Shown here: in pieces, positions 25,351 to 34,193 of the stretch
How positions within the stretch are numbered: position 1 is the first letter of the stretch
Layout: every line of letters starts with the position of its first letter
DNA from: Mycobacterium sp. 1100029.7
GTDB taxonomy: Bacteria > Actinomycetota > Actinomycetes > Mycobacteriales > Mycobacteriaceae
Direction: 5' to 3'
Assembly (NCBI RefSeq): GCF_001665235.1
Contig: NZ_LZSC01000005.1
Coordinates: forward strand, 124,001-188,000
Length of the DNA: 64,000 nucleotides
The notes under the pieces: generated by a model
What the model was told of the DNA's origin: nothing
Seen by the model: the letters and a program-made list of their open reading frames with translations, nothing else
The model's database searches: none
Made by a program: the position numbers and the translations under genes

Positions 25351-26607
25351 TTACGCGAGTTGCTTCTCCGCATAGCGACGCGCCCACTCGGCGCGCGACC
25401 GGATCGACACGTCGACGTCACTTCCCTTGGCGCGCAACGCCTTGACGCTGGCCTGATCGCGAGGGGTCCGGGCAAAAGGATCCCAGCCGAAGAAGTTGCA
25501 GGCGTTGGCCCAGGTGATTTTGTTGATGTCGGTGTCGTCGGCGCCGGCGGCGTTGAGCTCGGCGAGCACCTGTTCGGGCGCATCGGGCCAGAAGCAGTCC
25601 GAGTGCGGGTAGTCGCACTCCCAGGCGATGATGTCGATCCCGATCTCGTGGCGCAGCTTCAGCGATGTCTTGTCGGTGACGTAACAGGCCAGCGCATGCT
25701 CACGAAAGACATCGCTGGGCAACTTGTCGCCGAAGTCACGGCGGAGCCATTTCTGGTTGGTGTAGTGGCGGTCGCTGCGGTCCAAGTAGAACGGAATCCA
25801 GCCGATACCGCCTTCGGAGAAAGCGAATTTCAGGTCGGGATAGTTGCGCATGGCCGGGCCCCACAGCAGGTCCTGGGCGCACATCGCCGACACCTGGGTG
25901 GCCAGAATGATCATGTTGTCAATCGGCGCGTTGGGTGCCATGCTGATCGCCCCGAAGCCGGTGCCGATGTGCAGGCACATCACCACGTTTTCCTCCGACA
26001 GCGTACGAAACACCGGTCCCCAGTAGTCCTCGTCGTGATAGCTCGGAAGTCCTTCCAGGTGCGGCAATTCCGGCATCGTGACCGCCCGGCAGCCCTTCGC
26101 GGCGACGCGGCGGATCTCGTCGCACATGCCCTCGGGGGTCCAGGTCGGCAAGATAGCGATGGGGATGAAGCGGTCCGGGTAGGACCCGGCCCATTCGTCG
26201 ATGTGCCAGTCGTTGTAGGCCGACACCATTACCAGGGTGACGTCCTCACGCGTCATGTTGAGGTGCCGGGCCGAAAAGCCGGTGAACGTGGGGAAGCACA
26301 TCGACGCGAGAATGCCGTTGCGGTTCATGTCGCGGACGCGTTCATGGACGTCGTAGACGCCGGGCCGCATCTCGGCGAAGCCGGCGGGATCGCGCCCCCA
26401 CTCCTCGGCCGGCCATGACACCACCGCGTTGAGCCCGCTGACACCTTGCGGACGGCCCTGATACATCCACTGGTCCACGCCGTGAGAGTCGGTGACGACG
26501 ATCGGGGCGTCGTCCTTGTATCTAGCGGGCACGTGACGCAAGAACATGTCCGGCGGCTCGACCACGTGGTCGTCAATGCTCACCAGGATCAGGTCGTCGA
26601 CATTCAT
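25351..26607 (-). CDS. Amidohydrolase-2 family metal-dependent hydrolase/decarboxylase
   Basis: A 418-residue TIM-barrel protein related to ACMSD-type decarboxylases and the large actinobacterial amidohydrolase-2 group. Metal-site elements: SIDDHVVEPPDMF (D-x-H type first strand), MCLHIGTGFG and the last-strand Asp in WECDYPHSD. The start at 26607 (MNVDDLILVSIDDHV) removes 36 unlikely upstream codons. Downstream of a ferredoxin and a small EthD-like gene on the same strand (gaps 21 and 40 bp), it is likely co-expressed from the 27.4 kb promoter. Substrate unknown. Confidence 0.87.
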   Translation of the reverse strand: MNVDDLILVSIDDHVVEPPDMFLRHVPARYKDDAPIVVTDSHGVDQWMYQGRPQGVSGLNAVVSWPAEEWGRDPAGFAEMRPGVYDVHERVRDMNRNGILASMCFPTFTGFSARHLNMTREDVTLVMVSAYNDWHIDEWAGSYPDRFIPIAILPTWTPEGMCDEIRRVAAKGCRAVTMPELPHLEGLPSYHDEDYWGPVFRTLSEENVVMCLHIGTGFGAISMAPNAPIDNMIILATQVSAMCAQDLLWGPAMRNYPDLKFAFSEGGIGWIPFYLDRSDRHYTNQKWLRRDFGDKLPSDVFREHALACYVTDKTSLKLRHEIGIDIIAWECDYPHSDCFWPDAPEQVLAELNAAGADDTDINKITWANACNFFGWDPFARTPRDQASVKALRAKGSDVDVSIRSRAEWARRYAEKQLA

Positions 26608-26647
26608 CGGGTTTTCCTCTTCCATGCGGTGGCGCAACTGAATTCGG

Positions 26648-26971
26648 CTAGCCGGTGCATTCGGTAGTGGTCTGCAAAAGTCGGGGGATCGGCACCGGGT
26701 CCAGTTGCAGGGCATCGGACATGGTCAGCTGGCCGGCGTTGGCGATCATGTTGTCCAGCACGGCCTGCAGATCGTCGCCCTCGATTTCATAGATGGCGAC
26801 ATAGGGACCGTCCGGGCTGACCGGGCGCAGGCGTCGCGCCGAGACGAACCCGTCCAAAGCCACCAGTTGCGGCAGGTGGACCTCGTCGTACCAGGTGTTG
26901 TACTCCTGGTCGCGCTCGGGTGAACTGGGTCGACTCTCCACCAGGATGATGCCCTTGGCCTTCTTGGACAT
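26648..26971 (-). CDS. Small dimeric alpha-beta barrel protein (EthD-like)
   Basis: A 107-residue ferredoxin-like-fold protein. SRPSSPERDQEYNTWYDEVHLP is the hallmark of the EthD/DUF4286-type dimeric alpha-beta barrels, and VAIYEIEGDDLQAVLDNM completes the second beta-alpha-beta. Members accompany oxygenases and hydrolases in degradation clusters; the exact chemistry is unclear. It lies between the ferredoxin and amidohydrolase genes. Confidence 0.75.
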   Translation of the reverse strand: MSKKAKGIILVESRPSSPERDQEYNTWYDEVHLPQLVALDGFVSARRLRPVSPDGPYVAIYEIEGDDLQAVLDNMIANAGQLTMSDALQLDPVPIPRLLQTTTECTG

Positions 26972-26992
26972 AAGCCGCCACCTCTTCCGTGA

Positions 26993-27295
26993 CTATTCGT
27001 AGCGCACCGTGACAGTGTCCGTGTCAGGTACACCCTGGCACGTCAGAATGTAGCCCTCGGCGACTTCGTCGTCGTCGAGAGCGTCGTTCATGCGCATCGT
27101 GGCGTGGCCCTCCTCGATCAAAGCCATGCAGGTGCCGCAGTTGCCCGCCTCGCAGTTGAACGGCGGATCCAGGCCGGCCCGACGAGCGCTTTCCAGGAGC
27201 GTCTCGCCGGGAACCAGCGGCACTGTCGCCTTCTTGCGGTCCAGGTGGATCGTCACGGTGCCCGGTTCGGCGCCGTTTGATGTGGGTTCTGCCAC
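26993..27295 (-). CDS. Plant-type [2Fe-2S] ferredoxin
   Basis: A 100-residue ferredoxin with ligands in FNCEAGNCGTCMALIEEG (C-x4-C-x2-C) and a fourth Cys in YILTCQG. GTG 27295 gives VAEPTSNGAEPG before the beta-grasp fold. It can donate electrons to a P450, a Rieske oxygenase or a flavoprotein; none is encoded in this operon, so its partner may be elsewhere. It is divergent from the acyl-CoA ligase across a palindromic operator. Confidence 0.9.
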   Translation of the reverse strand: MAEPTSNGAEPGTVTIHLDRKKATVPLVPGETLLESARRAGLDPPFNCEAGNCGTCMALIEEGHATMRMNDALDDDEVAEGYILTCQGVPDTDTVTVRYE

Positions 27296-27391
27296 CCTTG
27301 GAGTCTCCTCGATGCTTTGCGGTGACCGCCGCGCCGGAACGCGTCGGGTTCCATTTCGACCGCCCCGCCCGTACTTGCGTTCTTCAGTATA

Positions 27392-27406
27392 GAGAATACT
27401 ATTCTC
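27392..27406. promoter_or_regulatory. Perfect 15-bp palindromic operator between ferredoxin and ligase operons
   Basis: GAGAATA and TATTCTC flank a central C. The site is 97 bp before the ferredoxin start and 70 bp before the ligase start. A near-identical site lies before the thiolase gene at 33000-33014. Confidence 0.65.
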
Positions 27407-27475
27407 ACTAAGCGATAGCATCTTCTCTAACTGCGCCGATGTCGGGTCAGCCTGGCCTGCGGGGAAGGACACGAC

Positions 27476-28879
27476 GTGACCGAGCCGGCCGCGCTCGTGT
27501 TCGAGGATCGGCAATTCAGCCTCCCTCAACTCGACATGCTGGCCAACAGTCTGGCCGCGGCCCTGCGCAAAAGCGGCGTCGGCGAGGGCCAGCGGGTTGC
27601 GGTCATGTCGTCGAACCGCCCGGAGTTCGTCGCCGTCCTGCTGGGCATCTGGCGCCTCGGCGCCACGGCGGTGCTGATCAGTCCCGCGTGGAAACACGAC
27701 GAGGTAGACCACGCGTTGGCGCTGACAAGCCCGAGCCACGCCGTCGGGGACCACCGGGTGCTGGACGGCCTGATGCCGATGTTGCATCTGGACGACCCGG
27801 TCAGCGCCGCGGAGCCGGTGTCGATGTCCTGGCCGCCGCGTGCCGACGCGGTGCTGGTGTTCAGCTCGGGCACCACCGGCCTGCCGAAGGCCGTCCGGCA
27901 CACGCACGCCGCCTTGGCGGATGCGGTGCAGCACTGGCGCGATGCACTGCAGCTGACGCCGCAGGATCGAATCCAGGTGGCCACTCCGCCGTCGCACATC
28001 CTGGGCCTGCTCAATATCGTGACGGCGCTACGCACCGGTGCGTGGCTGCGCCTGCATCCCCGGTTCGACATCGACCGGATGCTGCAACACATCGAAGGCG
28101 ACCGCATCACCATCGAAATGGCCGTCGCGCCAATCGCTCTGGCGATCGCCTCGCACCCGACGCTGGAGTCCTTCGACTTGTCGTCGCTGCGGTTCATCAT
28201 GTGGGGCGCCACGCCGGTCAACGCCAGCGTCGCCGAGACCGTGACCCGACGCACCGGCGTCGGCTGGCTTCCGGCTTACGGCACCACCGAATTGCCTGTG
28301 ATCGCCTGTAATCCGCACGACGGAGCCCGTCTGGATTCGGTCGGGCGCCCGGTGCAGGGGGTGCAGTTGCGGATCGTCTCGCTGGCGACCGGCCAGCCGG
28401 TCGGCCCCGGTGAGGTCGGCGAGATCCAGGCGCGGTCGACGACGCTGATGGCGGGTTATCTGCCGGCCGCGGCCACCGGCGAGGTGGTGTGCGACGGGTG
28501 GTATCGCACCGGGGACGTGGGCTGGCTTGACGGCGACGGCTGGCTGCGGATCACCGACCGGCTCAAAGAGATGATCAAGGTGCGTGGCTTTCAGGTAGCG
28601 CCGGCCGAAATCGAGACGGTGTTGCATGGTCATCCCGCGGTCAAAGACTGTGCGGTGTTTGGCGTTCCGGACGGTATCAACGGCGAAGCCGTAGTCGCCG
28701 CCGTCGCTACCCGCATTCCCGTCGATGCCGCCGACCTCACCGCCCGGGTGGACGAGAAGTTGGCGTCCTACAAACACCTGAGCCGAATCGTGTTCGTGCC
28801 GGATATTCCCCGCCTGCCGTCGGGCAAGGTGTTGCGGCGAGTGCTGAAGGAGCGCTATGGATGTACGTCTGACAGCTGA
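27476..28879 (+). CDS. Acyl-CoA synthetase (AMP-forming, ANL superfamily)
   Basis: Activates a carboxylic acid to its CoA thioester through an acyl-adenylate. The 467-residue protein has the P-loop VLVFSSGTTGLPKAV, YGTTE (A5), the WYRTGDVGWL motif (A7), the hinge DRLKEMIKVRGFQV (A8) and the catalytic lysine region PRLPSGKVLRRV (A10). The N-terminus is short by roughly 30-50 residues compared with typical members. GTG 27476 follows GGGGAAGGA. It overlaps the next acyl-CoA dehydrogenase by 23 bp, so ligase, both dehydrogenases and the hydratase form one operon. Confidence 0.92.
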   Translation: MTEPAALVFEDRQFSLPQLDMLANSLAAALRKSGVGEGQRVAVMSSNRPEFVAVLLGIWRLGATAVLISPAWKHDEVDHALALTSPSHAVGDHRVLDGLMPMLHLDDPVSAAEPVSMSWPPRADAVLVFSSGTTGLPKAVRHTHAALADAVQHWRDALQLTPQDRIQVATPPSHILGLLNIVTALRTGAWLRLHPRFDIDRMLQHIEGDRITIEMAVAPIALAIASHPTLESFDLSSLRFIMWGATPVNASVAETVTRRTGVGWLPAYGTTELPVIACNPHDGARLDSVGRPVQGVQLRIVSLATGQPVGPGEVGEIQARSTTLMAGYLPAAATGEVVCDGWYRTGDVGWLDGDGWLRITDRLKEMIKVRGFQVAPAEIETVLHGHPAVKDCAVFGVPDGINGEAVVAAVATRIPVDAADLTARVDEKLASYKHLSRIVFVPDIPRLPSGKVLRRVLKERYGCTSDS

Positions 28880-29762
28880 ACAGCAACAGTTACGCGACGC
28901 TGCCGCCAAGTTGGCCGACGATCTCGGGCCGGCCACGGTCCAGGATCTCGCTGACGAGAGCCGAATCACGCGACTAGACAAGCAGATTGCGTCGACCGGG
29001 TGGCGATCACTGCGCTCCGACGGTGCGACCGGCGTCGAAGTCGCGATCGTCGCCGAGGAATTCGGGCGCCGGCTGGTCGATACGCCGTTCCTCGGCCCGG
29101 TGCTGGCCGACGACTTGGCGCACCGCGTCGGGGCCGAGGCCGGCGACGCGACGGTAGCTGTCGACGGCCGTGTGATCGACGCGCGAGGCGCCGGTCGGGC
29201 CCTGTCGTTGTCTGGCAACTCGGTGCTGAGCGCGGACGTCGTCACCGGGCACACCGGTGCCGATCTGACCCGCGTCGAGGCCGAATTGACCGGAACCGCA
29301 GACACACTGGGCGACTTGCCGGCCGAAGCGGCGGCGCGGTGGCAGGCCCTCGCGCTGGTCGCCACGGCGGCCGATCTGGTCGGCATCGCCCGCGGCGCTC
29401 AAGCCGTCGCCGTGGACTACGCGAAAATCCGTGAGCAATACGGTAAGCAGATCGGCTCGTATCAAGCGATCGCGCACCTACTCGCCGAAAGCCTTGCCCT
29501 GATTGAAGGTTCGGTCAGCGTATTGCGCCATGCCGCCTGGGGCGTCGACGAGCTCGAGCCGGCGCACGCCATCCGGGCGGCCCAGATCGCGAAGGTCTAC
29601 TGTGCGCGCGCCACCAGAACCGTCTGCGAGACCGCGGTGCAGGTGCACGGCGGCATCGGCAACACCTGGGAGTGCATCGCGCATGTGTATCTGCGCCGTG
29701 CGCTGACATCGACGGAACTATGGCCCGTCACGTTGAAGGAGATCGATCTTGGACTTTCGTGA
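28857..29762 (+). CDS. Acyl-CoA dehydrogenase, short FadE-type subunit
   Basis: A 301-residue acyl-CoA-dehydrogenase-fold protein, clearly shorter than canonical enzymes of about 380. The middle beta-domain is reduced, while the C-terminal helical block (REQYGKQIGSYQAIAHLLAES, QVHGGIGNTWECIAHVYLRRA) is intact. Paired short/long FadE genes in mycobacteria often form alpha2-beta2 heterotetramers, as with the ChsE enzymes of cholesterol side-chain breakdown. It overlaps the ligase and the following dehydrogenase (14 bp), supporting a complex. Confidence 0.88.
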   Translation: MDVRLTAEQQQLRDAAAKLADDLGPATVQDLADESRITRLDKQIASTGWRSLRSDGATGVEVAIVAEEFGRRLVDTPFLGPVLADDLAHRVGAEAGDATVAVDGRVIDARGAGRALSLSGNSVLSADVVTGHTGADLTRVEAELTGTADTLGDLPAEAAARWQALALVATAADLVGIARGAQAVAVDYAKIREQYGKQIGSYQAIAHLLAESLALIEGSVSVLRHAAWGVDELEPAHAIRAAQIAKVYCARATRTVCETAVQVHGGIGNTWECIAHVYLRRALTSTELWPVTLKEIDLGLS

Positions 29763-30837
29763 CTCATCCGACGAGGCGGCATTCCGGGATCGGTTGCGCG
29801 CCTGGCTTTCCGCGCACGCCAAGGAGTTCTCCGGCTCCGGTGACGAGTACTGGGAGCGCATGGCCGACTGGCATCGCGCCCTGTATGAGAACGGCTTCTT
29901 CGGCCTGTCCTGGCCACGCGATTGGGGCGGTCAGGATCTGGCGCCGGTGTACGACGTGATCGTCGACGAAGAGCTGGTGCGCGCCGGCGCCCCGCCGCGG
30001 CCCAGCGTCGGCTATCTGGTGTACGGCATCGGTGAGCACGCTAGCGACGAGGTCCGCAAGCGCTTCCTGCCCGGCATCATCAATGGCACCGACCGCTGGT
30101 GCCAGGGCTTCAGCGAACCGGGCGCCGGCTCGGACCTGGCATCGCTGACCACCACTGCCACCCGCGAGGGTGACAACTACGTCATCCACGGGCACAAGAT
30201 CTGGACGAGCTACTCCGATGTGGCCGACTACTGCCTGCTGTTGGCTCGCACCGATCCCGAGGCCAAACGGCACCGCGGTCTGTCGGCATTCATCCTGGAT
30301 ATGAAACAGCCTGGCGTGCAACAACGTCCGCTGCAGATGATGAACGGCGTCACCAACGAGTTTGGTCAGGTGTTCTTCGACGGCGCCACCGTGCCAGCCG
30401 ACCGGATGGTCGGCGATCCCGGTGACGGGTGGGCCGTGGCGATGACCGTCGTCGGACACGAACGCGAGCCCGCCACGCTCGGTTATGCCGCGCGGTACGG
30501 CAAGCTGGTCCGGCAGATGTTGTCGCGCAACGATGGTGAGGTGCCCGAAGAGCTTGCGTGGGCCGCGGTCCAGTCGGACATGCTGACCCACCACGTCCGA
30601 CGGCGGCTGTCCGAACAGCTTGACGGAGTGTCGCACGGGTCGGAAGGCTCGTTGGACAAGTTGCTGATGACCTGGGTCGAACAATCCGTCGGACATGCCG
30701 CACTGGCCGTCGCCGGAACCCGCGATCCGGATCTGCTCAGCGCCTACCTGTATAGCCGCGCACAGAGCGTCATGGGCGGGACATCACAGATACAGAAAAA
30801 CATCATCGCTTCGCGCATCTTGGGATTGGGAGTCTGA
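29749..30837 (+). CDS. Acyl-CoA dehydrogenase, long FadE-type subunit
   Basis: A 362-residue partner with the FAD- and substrate-binding signatures WCQGFSEPGAGSDLASL, YVIHGHKIWTSYSDVADYCLLLART and MGGTSQIQKNIIASRILGL. It starts with TTG at 29749, preceded by AAGGAGATCGATC, within the end of the previous gene. Together with that gene it should oxidise the ligase product to an enoyl-CoA. The acyl chain is not predictable from these residues. Confidence 0.9.
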   Translation: MDFRDSSDEAAFRDRLRAWLSAHAKEFSGSGDEYWERMADWHRALYENGFFGLSWPRDWGGQDLAPVYDVIVDEELVRAGAPPRPSVGYLVYGIGEHASDEVRKRFLPGIINGTDRWCQGFSEPGAGSDLASLTTTATREGDNYVIHGHKIWTSYSDVADYCLLLARTDPEAKRHRGLSAFILDMKQPGVQQRPLQMMNGVTNEFGQVFFDGATVPADRMVGDPGDGWAVAMTVVGHEREPATLGYAARYGKLVRQMLSRNDGEVPEELAWAAVQSDMLTHHVRRRLSEQLDGVSHGSEGSLDKLLMTWVEQSVGHAALAVAGTRDPDLLSAYLYSRAQSVMGGTSQIQKNIIASRILGLGV

Positions 30838-30838
30838 C

Positions 30839-31606
30839 GTGTACGACATGCCTGCTGAAATCGACGTCCGTGCCGACGGTGCACTGCGGATCATCACCCT
30901 CAATCGCCCCGACTCGCTGAATTCGGTCAACGACGATCTGCACTCCGGGCTGGCGCGCATCTGGCAGCGACTGACCGACGACGCAGACGCCCGCGCGGCA
31001 GTGATCACCGGTGCCGGACGGGCATTCTCGGCGGGCGGTGACTTCGGGTATCTCGAAGAACTGGCCAACGACGCGGACCTGCGCGCCAAGACGATTCGAG
31101 ATGGACGCGAGATCGTGCTGGGCATGGCGCGATGCCGAATCCCGGTGGTAGCGGCCGTCAACGGCCCCGCCGTCGGACTCGGTTGCAGCCTGGTGGCGCT
31201 GAGTGATCTGGTCTACATCGCCGAAGACGCGTACCTGGCGGACCCACATGTGCAGGTGGGGCTGGTGGCTGCTGACGGCGGCCCACTGACCTGGCCGCTC
31301 CACATCAGCCTGCTCCTGGCCAAGGAATACGCGCTGACCGGCGCCCGGATCAAGGCCCAGCGCGCCGTCGAACTCGGGCTGGCCAACCACGTGGCGGCCG
31401 ACCCGGTGGCGGAGGCTATCGCTTGTGCCAAAAGGATTTTGGAATTACCCCAGCAGGCCGTCGAGAGTACCAAGCGGGTGCTCAACATTCATCTCGAGCG
31501 CGCGGTGCTTGCCAGCCTCGACTACGCCCTGTCGGCCGAAAGCCAGTCCTTCTTGACCGAAGACTTCCGGGCCAACGTCGCCAAGTTCAACGCCAGTAAG
31601 AACTGA
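30839..31606 (+). CDS. Enoyl-CoA hydratase/isomerase
   Basis: A 255-residue crotonase-fold protein. The oxyanion-hole segments are AGRAFSAGGDFGYLEEL and NGPAVGLGCSLVALSDLVYIAEDAYLADPHV. The usual catalytic Glu pair is not obviously complete at the second position (QVGLVAADGG rather than E-x-x-x-G), so isomerase or hydrolase activity is possible. GTG 30839 lies 1 bp after the dehydrogenase stop; ATG 30848 is an alternative. Last gene of the ligase operon. Confidence 0.88.
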   Translation: MYDMPAEIDVRADGALRIITLNRPDSLNSVNDDLHSGLARIWQRLTDDADARAAVITGAGRAFSAGGDFGYLEELANDADLRAKTIRDGREIVLGMARCRIPVVAAVNGPAVGLGCSLVALSDLVYIAEDAYLADPHVQVGLVAADGGPLTWPLHISLLLAKEYALTGARIKAQRAVELGLANHVAADPVAEAIACAKRILELPQQAVESTKRVLNIHLERAVLASLDYALSAESQSFLTEDFRANVAKFNASKN

Positions 31607-31620
31607 GCCGCGATCGCGGC
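31607..31620. terminator. 14-bp perfect GC palindrome after the hydratase gene
   Basis: GCCGCGATCGCGGC starts directly after the hydratase stop and lies between convergent genes. A stem with a very small loop could end transcription, but no U-tract follows, as is common in mycobacteria. Confidence 0.35.
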
Positions 31621-31642
31621 CCAGTCCTCACCCGGCGACTAA

Positions 31643-31885
31643 CTAGCTTTTAGCTGCGGCCTTTTCGCGGGCCTCGGCGGTCTTCTCGGCACCGCGGGCG
31701 GCCTCGGCTTGCGCCTCTTTCTTGGCCACGTCGCGTTGCGCTTGCGCCTTGTCCTGCTGGGCACGGCCTTCCTTGCGAAGACCCTCGTGATTGATCAGGA
31801 TGCCGACGATTTCTTTGGTCTTCCCGATCGCGTCCTCGACGACGCCTCGGATGCCTTCCACGAGTCCATTGTCGCGGTCACTCAT
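31643..31885 (-). CDS. CsbD-like / microaggregate-binding-protein-1-like small protein
   Basis: An 80-residue, highly charged helical protein: a CsbD-type N-terminus (VEGIRGVVEDAIGKTKEIVGI) followed by an Ala/Lys/Glu/Gln-rich tail. This matches small stress-related mycobacterial proteins annotated as CsbD family or MBP1. It is not obviously part of the catabolic operons; the preceding gene converges on it. A general stress role is inferred from the family only. Confidence 0.72.
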   Translation of the reverse strand: MSDRDNGLVEGIRGVVEDAIGKTKEIVGILINHEGLRKEGRAQQDKAQAQRDVAKKEAQAEAARGAEKTAEAREKAAAKS

Positions 31886-31960
31886 GGTGGAGCTCCCTTC
31901 GTGTTATGAACGGACACCTGGCCAATACCCGAAGTCAGCGGCGCGCCAACGTGGCGTCGG

Positions 31961-32854
31961 TCACGCCGATCGGCTACCTGCGGCAACGTCGTCGTGGTGC
32001 CGCAGGAAATCTCGCAGCACCTGGTCGAAGCGCTCCGGCTCCTCGATAAACGGCATGTGGGAACTCGACTCGAACAATTCGAACCGGGAGTCCTTGATCC
32101 GCTGGTGCATCTCCCACATGTGTTCATGCGCGCACTCGTCGTATCTGCCGGCGACGACGAGCGTCGGCAAGGTGATCTCGGCCAGCCGGTTGAAGACGTC
32201 CCAATTGCGCACCGTGCCGACGATGTGAAAGTCGCTGGGTCCGAACATCGTTTCGAAGATCCCGACGCCCATGCGCGCGAACGCATCCTGCAGGTCGCGC
32301 GGCCACGGCTGGACCCGGCACAGATACGTCTCGTTCCAGGTGCGGATGGCGTCCTGATACTCGGGCGAAGAGGTGGTGCCGGCGGCTTCATGACGGTCGA
32401 TGGCGGCTTGGACGGCGGGATCCAGGTCGCGCTTGAGCCGGGCCACCATTTCGGAAAACTGCGGTATCGACGCGATGCTGTTGGAGATCGTCAGGCTTGC
32501 CGCGCCCGAGGCGATGTCGAGCACATATTGCTGCGCCAGCATCCCGCCCCACGAGTTGCCGAACAGATGGAAGTGCTCCAGGCCGAGGCCGCTGATCACG
32601 GCGTCCATTTCGGCCACGGAGCGGCCCACCGTCCAAAGCTCGGTGTTCGACGGGATTTCGGAGTTTCCGCAACCCAGCTGATCCCAGAAGATGACCTCGC
32701 GTTCGTCGGCCAGCCGCTGCAGTGACAGCAAGTAGTTGTGGGGTACTCCGGGGCCACCGTGCACGGCAAGCAGCGGAAGACCGTCCCCGCCGCCGACCCG
32801 CTTGAACCAGACATTTCCGCCCGGGACCGCGATTGTTCCCTCTGACTGAGTCAT
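31961..32854 (-). CDS. Proline iminopeptidase-type alpha/beta hydrolase (S33)
   Basis: A 297-residue alpha/beta hydrolase with the S33 oxyanion motif LAVHGGPGVPHNY, DQLGCGNS, nucleophile elbow GNSWGGMLAQ, the acid in VVAGRYDE and histidine in SSHMPFIEEP. Family members remove N-terminal proline, but in degradation clusters they commonly hydrolyse esters or amides. It is divergent from the thiolase gene across a region holding the GAGAATA palindrome, so it probably belongs to the same regulon. Confidence 0.87.
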   Translation of the reverse strand: MTQSEGTIAVPGGNVWFKRVGGGDGLPLLAVHGGPGVPHNYLLSLQRLADEREVIFWDQLGCGNSEIPSNTELWTVGRSVAEMDAVISGLGLEHFHLFGNSWGGMLAQQYVLDIASGAASLTISNSIASIPQFSEMVARLKRDLDPAVQAAIDRHEAAGTTSSPEYQDAIRTWNETYLCRVQPWPRDLQDAFARMGVGIFETMFGPSDFHIVGTVRNWDVFNRLAEITLPTLVVAGRYDECAHEHMWEMHQRIKDSRFELFESSSHMPFIEEPERFDQVLRDFLRHHDDVAAGSRSA

Positions 32855-32999
32855 TGCCGGCCGCCGCCTCCTAGCTATTGCGAGCAATGCCCCTATTTTC
32901 ACCGCGAAACTGCGACTGGCGACGCGTTTCCCGGTAACGACGCCCGGTAGTTGCAGTCCCGGGTATTCGACTTTCTTGCAACTGCGACTCTCCTTTTGA

Positions 33000-33014
33000 G
33001 AGAATAGAATTCTC
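33000..33014. promoter_or_regulatory. Near-perfect 15-bp palindrome upstream of thiolase
   Basis: GAGAATAGAATTCTC matches the 27392-27406 site in both half-sites (GAGAATA / ATTCTC, 13 of 15 positions). It lies 20 bp upstream of the thiolase GTG, with a CTCTC/GAGAG inverted repeat overlapping its left arm. Confidence 0.6.
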
Positions 33015-33034
33015 ATACCGAACTGGAGAAGCCT

Positions 33035-34186
33035 GTGCCTGAAGCCGTCATCGTGTCCGCGCTGCGCACCCCCATCGGCACCGCCCGCAAGGGCACGCTG
33101 CGTGACACCACCGCGTTCGACCTCGCGCACCACGTCGTGTCCGAGACCGCCAAAGACCTCGATCCCGCGCAGGTCGACGACGTGATCCTGGGCGAGGGGC
33201 TCTACGGCGGCGGCGTGGTTGCCCGGCATGCGGCCATCACCGCCGGGCTGCCCCACGTGCCCGGTCTGGCCAACAACCGGCACTGTGCGGCGGGGCAGGC
33301 GGCGGTGCAGAGCGCGGCGGCGAGCATCCGTGCCGGAATGGACGAGTTGGTCATCGCCGGCGGCGTCAATGCGGCCTCGACGTCGCCACGATCCCGGATC
33401 CAGGTGGGCGACGAGTGGGTCGACTGGTTCCCGCCGACGCATCCGAACCGGCCCGACGCGCCGAACATGGACATGTCGATCACGGTGGGCTGGAATGCCG
33501 CGGTCAAGGCGGGGGTGAGCCGCGAGGACATGGACGCGTGGGCGCTGCGGTCGCATCGCAATGCCATCGCCGCCATCGACGAAGGCCGCTTCAAGGAGGA
33601 GATCGTTCCGATCGAGACGCCGCATGGCCTGTTCGCGGTCGACGAGCACCCGCGCCGCGACACCACATTGGAGAAGTTGGGCGCGCTCAAGCCGTTGCAT
33701 CCGGAGATTGAGGGCTTCTCGATCACCGCGGGCAATGCCTGCGGCGCCAACGACGGTGCGGCGGCGTTGACCATTGCCAGCGACCGGCTGGGTGCCCAAC
33801 TCGGCTTGCCCACGCTGGCCACGGTGCGGTCCTGGGCGTCGGTCGGCGTCGATCCGGCGATCACCGGGTTGGCGCCCGTCGAGGCGATTCCGAAAGCGCT
33901 TGCGCGCGGCGGACTTTCGATCTCCGACGTCGACTTGTTCGAAATCAACGAGGCGTTCGCGGCGATGTGCGTCGCGACCATCAAGCTACTCGAGCTCGAC
34001 CCGGACAGGGTCAACGTCAGCGGTAGCGGGTGCGGGCTCGGACATCCGGTAGCGGCCACCGGGGCCCGGATGCTGGTCACGCTGGTGCACGAATTGCGTC
34101 GCCGCGGCGGCGGAATCGGTGTGGCCGCCATGTGTGCGGGCGGCGGCATGGGTTCCGCGACGGTCATCGAGGTCCCGGCTCCATAA
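33035..34186 (+). CDS. Thiolase / acetyl-CoA acyltransferase (FadA type)
   Basis: Cleaves beta-ketoacyl-CoA with CoA, or condenses acyl-CoAs. The 383-residue enzyme has the acyl-binding Cys84 in NNRHCAAGQAAVQSAAAS, the NEAFAAMC block, GCGLGHPVAATGARM with the histidine, and the C-terminal base cysteine in CAGGGMGSA. GTG 33035 follows GGAGAAG. MeaB follows 7 bp after its stop, tying beta-oxidation to the mutase. Confidence 0.92.
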   Translation: MPEAVIVSALRTPIGTARKGTLRDTTAFDLAHHVVSETAKDLDPAQVDDVILGEGLYGGGVVARHAAITAGLPHVPGLANNRHCAAGQAAVQSAAASIRAGMDELVIAGGVNAASTSPRSRIQVGDEWVDWFPPTHPNRPDAPNMDMSITVGWNAAVKAGVSREDMDAWALRSHRNAIAAIDEGRFKEEIVPIETPHGLFAVDEHPRRDTTLEKLGALKPLHPEIEGFSITAGNACGANDGAAALTIASDRLGAQLGLPTLATVRSWASVGVDPAITGLAPVEAIPKALARGGLSISDVDLFEINEAFAAMCVATIKLLELDPDRVNVSGSGCGLGHPVAATGARMLVTLVHELRRRGGGIGVAAMCAGGGMGSATVIEVPAP

Positions 34187-34193
34187 TGTGTTC

